Assembly: GCA_018813765.1 (NCBI GenBank) | Contig: JAHJBC010000007.1 | Coordinates: forward strand, 124,001 to 188,000 | Source of the DNA: Gammaproteobacteria bacterium | GTDB lineage: Bacteria; Pseudomonadota; Gammaproteobacteria; Burkholderiales; Gallionellaceae | DNA: 64,000 nucleotides | Direction: 5' to 3' | In this document: piece by piece, positions 1 to 9,531 of the stretch | Layout: each line of letters opens with the position of its first letter | How positions within the stretch are numbered: the first letter of the stretch is position 1 | The notes under the pieces: model-generated | Told to the model about the DNA's origin: nothing | The model's database searches: none | Seen by the model: the letters and a program-made list of their open reading frames with translations, nothing else | Translations under genes and position numbers: made by a program

Positions 1-1281
1 CGCCTCGCCGTGTTCACGCCGCTGCCCAAGCTGGGCCTGATCCTGGTCGACGAAGAACACGATTCTTCGTTCAAGCAACAGGACGGACTGCGCTACTCGG
101 CTCGCGACGTCGCCATCTTCCGCGCCAACCAGCGCGGCGTGCCTGTCGTGCTGGGTTCCGCCACCCCCTCGCTGGAGAGCTGGTACAACGCACAGAGCGG
201 TCGCTACAAGTTGCTGAAACTCACCCGGCGCGCCGTGCAACCCGCCACCCTGCCCATCGTGCGCTGCTTCGACATCACCAAACTACCGCTGCACGAGGGC
301 CTGAGCGAGCCCCTGCTCACCGCGATAGGCGATCGCCTGCAACGCAAAGAGCAAAGCCTCATCTTCATCAACCGCCGCGGCTATGCGCCGGTGCTGATGT
401 GCACCGCCTGCGGCTGGCTGAGTGAATGCAAGCATTGCGCGGGCAAGCTGGTGCTGCACCTGAAGGACCGCAGCCTGCGCTGCCACCACTGCGGCTTCCA
501 GCAGCGCGTGCCGCATGCCTGCCCCACTTGCGGCGACGCCGACCTCAAGCCGGTCGGCATCGGCACGCAGCGACTGGAAGAAACCCTGCAAAGCCACTTT
601 CCGCAAGCGCGCATCCTGCGTGTCGACCGCGACAGCACGCGCAACAAGGGCGCGTGGGCTGCGATGCGCAAACTGATCCATGAAGGCGAGGCCGACATAT
701 TGATCGGCACGCAGATGCTCGCCAAAGGCCATGACTTCCCCAACCTCACGCTGGTCGGCGTCATCAGCCCCGACGGCGCGCTCTACAGCGCCGACTTCCG
801 CGCCTCGGAAAAACTCTTCGCTCAGCTCACGCAGGTCGGCGGCCGCGCCGGCCGCGCCGACAAGGCCGGAGAAGTCATCGTGCAGACCGCCTTCCCCAAC
901 CATCCGCTGTTCCAGGCACTGCGCGCGCACGATTACGACATCTGGGCGCAGACCCTGCTGGCCGAGCGCCAGATGGCCGGCTTCCCTCCCTTCGTCTATC
1001 AGGTGTTGCTGAGTGCGGAAGGCAAACAACTAAGTGAGGTGAATGCCTTCCTGCAGCAGGCGCGCAGCGCGGCGAAAGATTTGCAGATGCCGGTCGAAGT
1101 CTACGGCGTCGTCCCCGCCGCCATGCCCAAACGCGCCAACCACCACCGTGCGCAATTGCTGGTGCAGAGCGACAAGCGCAAGGCGCTGGGAGAATTCCTG
1201 CGCGCGTGGAAGCCGATACTGGATACGTTGCCCGCGCAGAAGTTGCGCTGGGTGGCGGATGTGGATCCGGTGGAATTCTGA
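1..1281 (+). CDS. priA: Primosomal protein N' (PriA helicase), C-terminal part; 5' end outside window
   Basis: Frame 1 open from base 1; DEEHDSSFKQQDGLRYSARDVAI, GSATPSLES, Cys-rich zinc-binding region CTACGWLSECKHC..CHHCG, GTQMLAKGHDFPNLTLV. Confidence 0.95.
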   Translation, partial: RLAVFTPLPKLGLILVDEEHDSSFKQQDGLRYSARDVAIFRANQRGVPVVLGSATPSLESWYNAQSGRYKLLKLTRRAVQPATLPIVRCFDITKLPLHEGLSEPLLTAIGDRLQRKEQSLIFINRRGYAPVLMCTACGWLSECKHCAGKLVLHLKDRSLRCHHCGFQQRVPHACPTCGDADLKPVGIGTQRLEETLQSHFPQARILRVDRDSTRNKGAWAAMRKLIHEGEADILIGTQMLAKGHDFPNLTLVGVISPDGALYSADFRASEKLFAQLTQVGGRAGRADKAGEVIVQTAFPNHPLFQALRAHDYDIWAQTLLAERQMAGFPPFVYQVLLSAEGKQLSEVNAFLQQARSAAKDLQMPVEVYGVVPAAMPKRANHHRAQLLVQSDKRKALGEFLRAWKPILDTLPAQKLRWVADVDPVEF

Positions 1282-1438
1282 GGACTGTAAACCGAAAGAT
1301 TGAGTATCATCGCCCATCAGGCGATAGATTCAAGTGTCATACCCAGGTTGTGCGCGCTGTTGCTGCAGTCGCCATCGGGAAGAATTCTGAAATGCCGAGT
1401 GCATGAACAATATTCAACCGCCAGGTCACGGAGGAAAT

Positions 1439-2020
1439 ATGAACAAGTCATTCTGTATCGTCGCCGCACTTTGCATGTTGATACTATCGGGATGCGCAAG
1501 TGATCGCGGCCTTATTCAACCTATCCTGCTTTCAACACAGGTTCCAGCCATGGATTCGGGCTACCTGGCCGGCAATTTCAGCCGAAAATGGGATTCGAAC
1601 AAATCCAGCTTCGGCCTCGGCATCCTCAATACCGTAACAGCCGAGGAATATGTCATTCCATTCGGCAAGGAAACCGATCTGCCAACCGACATCTCGGACG
1701 AATACGACATGATTCAAGTCCCGCCCGGTGAATACCGTATTGCGTACTGGATCACATATTCGATCAGCGAGCAGGTGCAAACTTCCAGAACCGATTTCCC
1801 CATCGATACGGTAACGAGCAAGGCGTTCACGCTTGATCCCGGAGGGGTGGTCTTTTTGGGCAGCTTTGTTCCGGAAATGAAAAACCACGAAGCCGATGGC
1901 ACGAGAACGTGGACCATCCAGCACTGGCGACATACACAGCGTTCGGCTCAGAAAGCGCTGGAGAAGAACTATCCGGAGTTCAAGGCGCAACCTTTGTTGT
2001 GCCCCAGCTGCATCGAGTGA
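1439..2020 (+). CDS. Hypothetical lipoprotein
   Basis: Signal peptide with lipobox MNKSFCIVAALCMLILSGCAS; ORF has an upstream alternative start at 1403. Confidence 0.6.
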   Translation: MNKSFCIVAALCMLILSGCASDRGLIQPILLSTQVPAMDSGYLAGNFSRKWDSNKSSFGLGILNTVTAEEYVIPFGKETDLPTDISDEYDMIQVPPGEYRIAYWITYSISEQVQTSRTDFPIDTVTSKAFTLDPGGVVFLGSFVPEMKNHEADGTRTWTIQHWRHTQRSAQKALEKNYPEFKAQPLLCPSCIE

Positions 2021-2253
2021 GCCTGGAGCTTATTCAGCGTACAATCCTTCCCATCACTTAGAGCATCCCGAATAGCAGCGATCGCTTTCGCAAAGGATGC
2101 CGAAGATGCAGGAGGAAGTATGAAGTCGTACCCGACCTTTCGCGACACTTGGCGGAAGCGATCTCTCATCCCGATGGAAGACGGTGCAGCCTTTTTTGGG
2201 TGCATCCCCGTCGCATTTGACGAACGTCCCCCCCCATTCACGGGCGGGTCATC

Positions 2254-5200
2254 ATGACGACCGTCCTGCATACGAAGCGCATCACCCTGCTCATCCTCCT
2301 GATCACGGCGGTATCGACCGCTTTGTACTGGTGGCAATTGACACGATCGGCGGACCAGCTGCGCTCGGAGACGCTCGCTCAGGCGGAACTGCGCGCCCGC
2401 CAGCTGAACGGCGCAGTGACCGAACAGGTCGCTATCCTGGTGCGGTTCGCCGACCAGGCTGCGCAGGAACTTGCGGAAGCTTATGTGCCCGGACGGCCAC
2501 ACGAATTCGACGCGCCGGTGCAAAGGGTAGAGCGGCGATTCCCGTACGGTTCCGTGCTGCAGATCGGCGTGATCGATGCCAGGGGCTATCTGGCCTATTC
2601 CAATCTGGGCATGAAGGAACGCGTTTATCTGGGCGACCGCGAACACTTCAAGGCCCACCTCGGCAAGACGGAACATAAACTGTTCGTCAGCTCCCCGGTC
2701 TTTGGCCGCGTTTCCAGGCAATGGAGCATCCAGTTCTCGCGTCCCATCCAGCGCAGGGGCCGCTTCGAGGGCGTGATGGTCGTCTCTCTGTCCCCGGCCT
2801 ATTTGCACCGCACGTTGGCGGCAACGACACTGGCTTCCGATGATGTGATTGCCATCTTCCGCCAGAGCGGGGAATATCTCGCGCGCAGCGTGGATAACGA
2901 CAAGGCGTTGGGCAAAAGCGTCGGGGCTAACCGCCCATTCATCGGTCCGGATGCTGCACACAGCGGCTCCTTCAAGACCGCCGCCAATTTCGACAAGGTC
3001 GTGCGTCTGTTCGAGTGGCAGCGCATCAGCGAGGCGCCGGTTGTCGTGGTCACGGGACTCAGCGAGACCACATTGCTGAAGCCGGTCGAGGATATCCTGG
3101 CCAGGGATCGCAGTCAGGCCATCGTGGCCACGTCGATACTCTGGCTGCTGGCGTTCAGTGCGGCAGCGTTGCTGCGCCGGCTAAACACCCAGCAGCGGGA
3201 GATCGTGGAGCGCGCCGAACAACTGGATGCCGCGGGCAAGAAACTGATGGCGAGCGAAAAGCGACTGCGCAGCATCTTTGAGACCGAGCCCGAATGTATC
3301 AAGGTTGTCGATGCCGGAGGCAAGCTGCTGGAGATGAATGCAGCCGGCCTGGCGATGCTGGAAGCAGGATCGCTGGCGGAAGTGCAGCGCAAACCCCTTA
3401 TCGAGTACGTCGCCCCGGAATTCCGGGATGCCTTCATCTCACTGCACAGGAAGGTGATGAATGGCGGGAGCGGCATGCTGGTGTTCAAAGCCACCGGACT
3501 GAAGGGGGCCTCACGCTACCTCAAGACCCATGCCTCGCCCATGCGCGACGAAAACAGCAACGTCACTTCACTGCTGGGCATCACCCGTGACATCACCGAG
3601 AGCATGCAGGCCGAACAGCAATTGCGCATCGCAGCGACCGCGTTCGAATCACAGGAGGGGATCATCGTCACCGACGCCGGCGGCACCATCCTCAGGGTGA
3701 ACCAGGCATTCACCCGCATCACTGGATATGAGCCTGAAGAAGTGATCGGCAAGAATCCGCGCCTGCTCAAATCGGGTCGCCATGACAACGGGTTCTACCA
3801 GACCTTGTGGGACAGCATTCGCCGGACCGGCGGATGGGAGGGCGAGATCTGGAACCGACGCAAGAGCGGCGACATCTATCCAGAACATCTCACCATCTCC
3901 TCGGTGCATGATGAGAAAGGCCGCGTCGCCAATTTCGTGGGGACGCTGACAGACATCACCGCCAGCAAGTCGGCGGAAGAAGCGATCCGCAACCTGGCCT
4001 TCTTCGACCCCCTGACCAAACTTCCCAACCGCCGCCTGCTGCAGGACCGGCTGCAGCAGGCGCTGGCTTCCAGCGGGCGCAGCGGCAAGGGCGGCGCCAT
4101 CCTGTTCATCGACCTGGACAATTTCAAGACCCTCAACGACACGCTGGGCCACGACACCGGCGACCTGCTGCTGGGGCAGGTCGCCCAGCGGCTGCTGGCC
4201 TGCGTGCGCGAAGGCGACACCGTGGCACGCCTGGGTGGCGACGAGTTCGTCGTGATGCTGGAAGACTTGAGCGAAGACGATCTTGAAGCGGCGGAACAGG
4301 CCGAGACCGTAGCCGCCAAGATCCACGATGCGCTTGAACAGCCCTATCAGATCGGGACGCACACCTGCAACAGCACCCCCAGCATCGGCGCGACCCTGTT
4401 CAACCGCAACGTCTCGATCGACGATCTGCTCAAGCAGGCGGACATCGCCATGTACCAGGCAAAGAAGGCCGGCCGCAACACCTTGCGTTTCTTCGATCCG
4501 CAGATGCAGGAATCGATCAACATGCGCGCCGCCCTTGAAGCCGAGCTGCGCGATGCCATCGCCATCCGGCAATTCGAACTGCATTTCCAGGTACAGATAG
4601 ACGAGACCGGCAACCCCTGCGGCGCGGAAGCACTCATCCGCTGGAACAGTCCCCAACGCGGCCTGGTGACGCCGGCCGATTTCATCCCGCTGGCCGAGGA
4701 GACCGGCTTGATCCTGCCCATCGGACAGTGGGTGCTGGAAACAGCCTGCGCCCAACTCAAGACCTGGGAGCAGGATATATCGACCCGCTATCTGGTGCTG
4801 TCGGTGAATGTCAGCGCCAGACAGTTCCACCAGAACGATTTCGTCGAGCAGGTGCGTTCGACCGTACTGCACCACGGTATCGACCCCACCCTGCTCAAGA
4901 TGGAACTCACCGAGAGCATGCTGCTGGAGGACATCGAGGACACCATCTCCAAAATGACCGCATTGAACGGGATCGGCGTCCGCATCTCGCTGGACGATTT
5001 CGGCACGGGCTATTCCTCCCTGCAGTACCTCAAACGCCTGCCGCTCGACCAGCTCAAGATCGACCAGTCCTTCGTGCGCGAGATCGTCACCGACAGCAAC
5101 GACAGGACGATCGTCAGCACCATCATCGCCATGGCACAAAGCCTGAACCTGGACGTGATTGCCGAAGGGGTGGAGACGGAGGAGCAGCGACAGCTTCTGC

Positions 5201-5304
5201 AAATGGCGGGATGCCTGCACTATCAGGGCTATCTGTTCGGCAGGCCCGTCCCGATCGCAGAGTTCAGAAAATTGCTGGAGCACGGTCTGGACAAACCGGC
5301 TTAG
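2254..5304 (+). CDS. Membrane sensor with periplasmic Cache-like region, PAS domains, GGDEF and EAL (c-di-GMP turnover)
   Basis: N-terminal TM, PAS-like segments, RLGGDEFVVML, GAEALIRW, DDFGTGYSSLQYLKRLPLDQLKIDQSFV. Confidence 0.93.
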   Translation: MTTVLHTKRITLLILLITAVSTALYWWQLTRSADQLRSETLAQAELRARQLNGAVTEQVAILVRFADQAAQELAEAYVPGRPHEFDAPVQRVERRFPYGSVLQIGVIDARGYLAYSNLGMKERVYLGDREHFKAHLGKTEHKLFVSSPVFGRVSRQWSIQFSRPIQRRGRFEGVMVVSLSPAYLHRTLAATTLASDDVIAIFRQSGEYLARSVDNDKALGKSVGANRPFIGPDAAHSGSFKTAANFDKVVRLFEWQRISEAPVVVVTGLSETTLLKPVEDILARDRSQAIVATSILWLLAFSAAALLRRLNTQQREIVERAEQLDAAGKKLMASEKRLRSIFETEPECIKVVDAGGKLLEMNAAGLAMLEAGSLAEVQRKPLIEYVAPEFRDAFISLHRKVMNGGSGMLVFKATGLKGASRYLKTHASPMRDENSNVTSLLGITRDITESMQAEQQLRIAATAFESQEGIIVTDAGGTILRVNQAFTRITGYEPEEVIGKNPRLLKSGRHDNGFYQTLWDSIRRTGGWEGEIWNRRKSGDIYPEHLTISSVHDEKGRVANFVGTLTDITASKSAEEAIRNLAFFDPLTKLPNRRLLQDRLQQALASSGRSGKGGAILFIDLDNFKTLNDTLGHDTGDLLLGQVAQRLLACVREGDTVARLGGDEFVVMLEDLSEDDLEAAEQAETVAAKIHDALEQPYQIGTHTCNSTPSIGATLFNRNVSIDDLLKQADIAMYQAKKAGRNTLRFFDPQMQESINMRAALEAELRDAIAIRQFELHFQVQIDETGNPCGAEALIRWNSPQRGLVTPADFIPLAEETGLILPIGQWVLETACAQLKTWEQDISTRYLVLSVNVSARQFHQNDFVEQVRSTVLHHGIDPTLLKMELTESMLLEDIEDTISKMTALNGIGVRISLDDFGTGYSSLQYLKRLPLDQLKIDQSFVREIVTDSNDRTIVSTIIAMAQSLNLDVIAEGVETEEQRQLLQMAGCLHYQGYLFGRPVPIAEFRKLLEHGLDKPA

Positions 5305-5522
5305 CGTCTGCCGGGTAAGCCAGGGCATTGGCGTGGCGATCCTTTCCGTCGCGCAACAGGCGAGCGAGGTGGCGAAGCTGTGCGCGACAGACAAGGTCGC
5401 GCCGAAACTTCGCTGAGTGGCGGAGTGGATTCGATGGGGTTTTGAGCCACATCAAGAAAGCACAACATGCCCCGTTTTTGGCGGGGCTATAATGGTCACA
5501 ACCTAAACACTGAGCGAATCCC

Positions 5523-6935
5523 ATGACTACCGATGCGAAGTTTCTTGAAGCCATCGCCGCCATCATCGGCGGCGATGCCGTTCTGACGGGTGAGGCGGCG
5601 AATCCGCATTTCAAGGACTGGCGCGGCCGCTATGCGGGCGAGGCGGTGGCCGTGGTGTTCCCCTCCGATACGGAGCAGGTCAGCGAAGTCGTCAAGCTGT
5701 GCGCGGCGAACAAGGTCGCCATCGTGCCGCAGGGCGGCAACACCAGCCTGTGCGGCGCTTCGGTGCCGCTGTCCAAGGACTTGAAGCAGATCGTCATCAA
5801 CCTCTCGCGCATGAACCGCATCCGCGCGCTGGATGCCGTCAACTACACCATGACCGTCGAGGCCGGCTGCAAGCTGGCGTCGCTATATGAAGCGCCGGAA
5901 CAGGCCGACCGCATCTTCCCGCTCGGCCTTACCGCCATCGCCCCGCACTGCGAGATCGGCGGCAACCTTTCCACCAACGCGGGCGGACTCAACGTGCTGC
6001 GCTACGGCACCGCGCGCGACCTGGTGCTGGGGCTGGAAGTGGTGCTGCCGGACGGGCGCATCTGGAACGGCTTGCGCAGCCTGCGCAAGGACAACAGCGG
6101 TTACGACCTCAAGCATCTGTTCATCGGCGCGGAAGGCACGCTCGGCATCATCACCGCCGCCGTGGTGAAACTCTTCCCGCGGCCCAAATCGGTTGCGACA
6201 GCCTGCATCGCGGTGCGCGACCCGGCTGCCGCAGTGGCGCTGCTGGCGCACCTGCGCTCCAAGTGCGGCGACAAGATCAGCGGTTTCGAGATCGTCTCGC
6301 GCTCTTGCCTCGACCTCGTGTTCCGCCACATCTCCGACACGCAGGAACCGTTCGCGAAACAATACGACTGGATCGTGATCACCCAGCTTGCCGATGTGCT
6401 GCCCATGCCGCTGGACACGGCCATGCGCGATGCCTTCGGCACCTTCGGCGAAGGCATCCTCGAATACGACATCACCACCGACAAGGACCACGCCGAACGC
6501 TGGTGGCGCTTGCGCAAGAACATCGCCGAAGCGCAGAAGACCGAGGGCATCAGCATCAAGCACGACATCTCCGTGCCCATCAGCCGCGCGGCCGAATTCA
6601 TCATGCTGGCCAACGCTGCCCTGCGCAGCGCCTTTCCCGGCATCCGCATCGTCGCCTTCGGCCACCTCGGCGACGGCAACATCCACTACAACGCCTCCAT
6701 GCCAGATGCGGCTGAGAACAAGACCTTCATCGAGCAGCACGAACCGGCCGTGCACCGCATGGTGTACGAAGTCGTGGCCAGGCTGGACGGCAGCATCAGC
6801 GCCGAGCACGGCCTGGGCCAGCTCAAACGCGACGAGATCACCCATTACAAGAGTCCGCTGGAACTCGAGATGATGCGCAACATCAAGCGAACACTCGACC
6901 CGCACGGCTTGATGAATCCGGGTAAAGTGATCTAG
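5523..6935 (+). CDS. FAD-binding oxidoreductase (GlcD / D-2-hydroxyglutarate dehydrogenase-like)
   Basis: VVFPSDTEQVSEVVKLCAANKVAIVPQGGNTSLCGASVP, GGNLSTNAGGLNVLRYG, GHLGDGNIHYN, SAEHGLGQLKRDEI. Confidence 0.9.
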   Translation: MTTDAKFLEAIAAIIGGDAVLTGEAANPHFKDWRGRYAGEAVAVVFPSDTEQVSEVVKLCAANKVAIVPQGGNTSLCGASVPLSKDLKQIVINLSRMNRIRALDAVNYTMTVEAGCKLASLYEAPEQADRIFPLGLTAIAPHCEIGGNLSTNAGGLNVLRYGTARDLVLGLEVVLPDGRIWNGLRSLRKDNSGYDLKHLFIGAEGTLGIITAAVVKLFPRPKSVATACIAVRDPAAAVALLAHLRSKCGDKISGFEIVSRSCLDLVFRHISDTQEPFAKQYDWIVITQLADVLPMPLDTAMRDAFGTFGEGILEYDITTDKDHAERWWRLRKNIAEAQKTEGISIKHDISVPISRAAEFIMLANAALRSAFPGIRIVAFGHLGDGNIHYNASMPDAAENKTFIEQHEPAVHRMVYEVVARLDGSISAEHGLGQLKRDEITHYKSPLELEMMRNIKRTLDPHGLMNPGKVI

Positions 6936-6976
6936 CAAAGCTTCATTCCCCAGCCACCGATTTATAAGGAGGCATC

Positions 6977-7249
6977 ATGATGCGCAATGGACTATTGATC
7001 CTGCTGCTCGCCCCGCTGCTAGCCTGTATGACACCGGCTGAGCGCATCGAAGCGGCAAAAGCCGAAGTCGACCATATGATCAAATTGTACGGCCCGGCAT
7101 GCGACAAGATGGGCTACACGAAAGACACCGACCCGTGGCGCGATTGCATCCTGCGCATGCGCGCCCACGACGACGAGAACTACCGCAACCGACCGGTAAC
7201 GACAACCTGTGTCGGGCAGCGTGGCTTCTTCAACTGCACCAGCTTCTGA
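6977..7249 (+). CDS. Small hypothetical lipoprotein
   Basis: MMRNGLLILLLAPLLACMTPAER lipobox-like N-terminus. Confidence 0.5.
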   Translation: MMRNGLLILLLAPLLACMTPAERIEAAKAEVDHMIKLYGPACDKMGYTKDTDPWRDCILRMRAHDDENYRNRPVTTTCVGQRGFFNCTSF

Positions 7250-7293
7250 AGTAAAGTGAACTTGCCGCAGTAAAATTCAAAGGGAGAGCGCAC

Positions 7294-8118
7294 ATGGCGA
7301 ACCAACCCGAGATCACCAACATGGCCCTGTTCTGCGACTTCGAGAACGTTGCGTTGGGCGTGCGCGACGCCAAGTATGCGCAGTTCGACATCAAGAAAGT
7401 GCTGGAACGTCTGCTGCTCAAGGGCAGCATCGTGGTCAAGAAAGCCTACTGCGACTGGGACCGCTACAAGGAATTCAAGGCCACCATGCACGAGGCAGCC
7501 TTCGAGTTGATCGAGATTCCGCATGTGCGGCAAAGCGGCAAGAACTCCGCCGACATCCGCATGGTCGTCGATGCACTCGACCTCTGCTACACCAAATCCC
7601 ACGTCGACACCTTCGTCATCATCAGCGGCGATTCCGATTTCTCTCCGCTGGTCTCCAAGCTGCGCGAGAACAACAAATACGTCATCGGCATCGGTGTGAA
7701 GGACTCTACCTCCGACTTGCTCAGTGCCAATTGCGACGAGTTCATCTTCTACGACGACCTCGTGCGCGTGCAGGAAGCGAAGAAGAAGCAAGCCGCCAAG
7801 AAAGCGCCTGCCAAGGTGAAGACCGAAGCCGCCAAACCCGCCGCACCGAAGAGCGAAGAAGACAAGAAGCAGGAAGCCATGGACTTCCTGGTCGAAACCG
7901 TCGAAGGCCTCATCTCCGAACGCGGCTCGGACGAAAAACTCTGGGGCTCCATGGTCAAACCCACCATGCAACGCCGAAAACCCGGCTTCAATGAAACCTA
8001 TTACGGCTACCGCTCATTCAAGGAGCTGATCGAGGATGCGCAGAAACACAAGCTGGTTGTGCTGGTGAAGGATGAGAAGTCGGGGCAGTACACGATTCGG
8101 TTGCCGGCGGGGGAGTGA
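7294..8118 (+). CDS. NYN domain (LabA/DUF88-like) protein with C-terminal OST-HTH/LOTUS-like domain
   Basis: ALFCDFENVALG, KNSADIRMVVDALDL, TFVIISGDSDFSPLVSKLRENNKYVIGIG; K/A-rich linker, then C-terminal winged-helix-like region. Confidence 0.8.
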   Translation: MANQPEITNMALFCDFENVALGVRDAKYAQFDIKKVLERLLLKGSIVVKKAYCDWDRYKEFKATMHEAAFELIEIPHVRQSGKNSADIRMVVDALDLCYTKSHVDTFVIISGDSDFSPLVSKLRENNKYVIGIGVKDSTSDLLSANCDEFIFYDDLVRVQEAKKKQAAKKAPAKVKTEAAKPAAPKSEEDKKQEAMDFLVETVEGLISERGSDEKLWGSMVKPTMQRRKPGFNETYYGYRSFKELIEDAQKHKLVVLVKDEKSGQYTIRLPAGE

Positions 8119-8206
8119 ATGGGGCGGTTATCGGCCAACATCGGACATTCAGGGGTATCCTCCCGAAGATTATGCGGACAACTGTTAGCCACAAACAAGG
8201 ATCGGT

Positions 8207-8659
8207 ATGACAGAAGAAATAGAATCAGCCAAGGAAGCTATGATCCGGTGGCAGGGCTACGCTAGAGAGAGCAGAACAGCCGTCAACTCTCATTTCTTGG
8301 CTTATGCAGCCGCAATTCTTGCCCTACAAACATCCATCCTTTTGAGTAAGGATGTTCAAACAATTGGGTGGGCATGCATCTTTACCGCCGGCGGATCTTT
8401 GGCGCTTACTTCGTTGATGCTGGGGAGTGCAATTGTATTGATCCGCCTGCGAGATGCACGGTTGACGGCGAGAATTGCGCGATATAGACACACTAGCAGG
8501 TCTCAGCAAGACATTGAACGCCTGCGCACCGTAACTGACTGCTTGGGAAAATGGACGAATAGATTAATTCCCTGGCAGGTGCTTTCGTTTTCCGTTGCGG
8601 CTCTGCTTTTCTGCATTTGGGTGATGGGTACGAATTGGAACAAATTGTATGTTCAGTAA
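8207..8659 (+). CDS. Hypothetical membrane protein (cassette-like ORF)
   Basis: 150-aa ORF with several hydrophobic helices; stop codon lies 2 nt before an attC-like site. Confidence 0.6.
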   Translation: MTEEIESAKEAMIRWQGYARESRTAVNSHFLAYAAAILALQTSILLSKDVQTIGWACIFTAGGSLALTSLMLGSAIVLIRLRDARLTARIARYRHTSRSQQDIERLRTVTDCLGKWTNRLIPWQVLSFSVAALLFCIWVMGTNWNKLYVQ

Positions 8660-8661
8660 GT

Positions 8662-8725
8662 GGCTAACCATTCGCTGCAGGCGCGACGGTCCCAACTGGC
8701 CGCAGCCTGAGCTCAAACGTTGGGC
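8662..8725 (+). repeat. attC-like (59-be) integron recombination site
   Basis: GGCTAAC-CATTCGCTGCAGGCGCGACGG ... CCGCAGCCTGAGCTCAAAC-GTTGGGC: R''-like GGCTAAC and R' GTTRRRY cores with imperfect inverted inner arms, placed directly after one ORF and 11 nt before the next. Confidence 0.7.
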
Positions 8726-8736
8726 GCATATCAAAC

Positions 8737-9531
8737 ATGGGTGATGGGAAGCGAAGGCGTAGCGGTATCGGGAGCTGCATATACTGTGGCGCCACCTCCA
8801 GCCTCAGCAGAGAGCATGTTCTCCCGTATGGACTAGGCGGAGACCTCGTTCTGAATGCCGCCAGTTGCGAGAGCTGCGCTAAAGAAACCGGGCGAGTTGA
8901 ATTGCGCCTTCTTCGAGGGCATTGGTGGCCTTATCGCTTGTGCCTTGGGTTGCCCTCGCGTAGAGCTGGGGAGCAGGTTCCTGATTTACCAGTGAAGGTG
9001 AAACGCCCGGACGGCACTGAATATCCTGCGCACATACCTATGGAAAGGCAAACTATTGCCATGGCGTTTGTCTTTGATCCCCCATCAATATTGACGGGGG
9101 TCGTAAAAACCGAACCGCCAAGTGGGCGCGTAAACGTAAGGGCTCTTGGAACCTCCCCTTCGTATGTAATAGTGGATGGCATTGAGAAGCTAGTTCCCGC
9201 TGAAGAGAAAATCGAGATCCCCGTGAATCTGGATGCAGCAGGCATGTGCCGTTTTCTCGCCAAGGTGGCCCAGGGCTATGCAATAAGTCGCCGCGGGCTT
9301 AGCGCATGTCGTGAGTACTTTCTTCCGGAAATAGTTCTTGGGAGAACCGACGGCGCACAGACCTATGTGGGCGGCGCTAACTCACAGATCCTTGGAGAAA
9401 GGCTTCCAGGCAATGGCCTTCATGCTTTGATGGATCGTGTAAATGGCGAGTTTTTGACGGTATATATCCAACTTTTTCGTGCGCGTGGGGGCAATGAGCC
9501 AATATATGAAGTTGTTGTCGGTCGCTTATGA
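8737..9531 (+). CDS. HNH-type zinc-binding/nuclease-like protein (cassette-like ORF)
   Basis: CIYCGATSSLSREHVLPYGLGGDLVLNAASCESCAKETG resembles the HNH core with CxxC pairs; C-terminal region unrecognised. Confidence 0.65.
   Translation: MGDGKRRRSGIGSCIYCGATSSLSREHVLPYGLGGDLVLNAASCESCAKETGRVELRLLRGHWWPYRLCLGLPSRRAGEQVPDLPVKVKRPDGTEYPAHIPMERQTIAMAFVFDPPSILTGVVKTEPPSGRVNVRALGTSPSYVIVDGIEKLVPAEEKIEIPVNLDAAGMCRFLAKVAQGYAISRRGLSACREYFLPEIVLGRTDGAQTYVGGANSQILGERLPGNGLHALMDRVNGEFLTVYIQLFRARGGNEPIYEVVVGRL

Noticed and set aside
283-1029. Long antisense ORFs opposite priA, gatB, ptsI, the ABC-F gene and others (e.g. 283-1029 -, 3649-5394 -, 43477-45267 +, 55233-56990 -)
   Set aside because: GC-rich codon-bias shadows of well-recognised genes; translations are low-complexity (A/G/R/H/Q-rich) with no family motifs
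2030-2253. c-di-GMP (GEMM) riboswitch upstream of the GGDEF/EAL gene
   Set aside because: No GEMM-type conserved core was recognisable by eye
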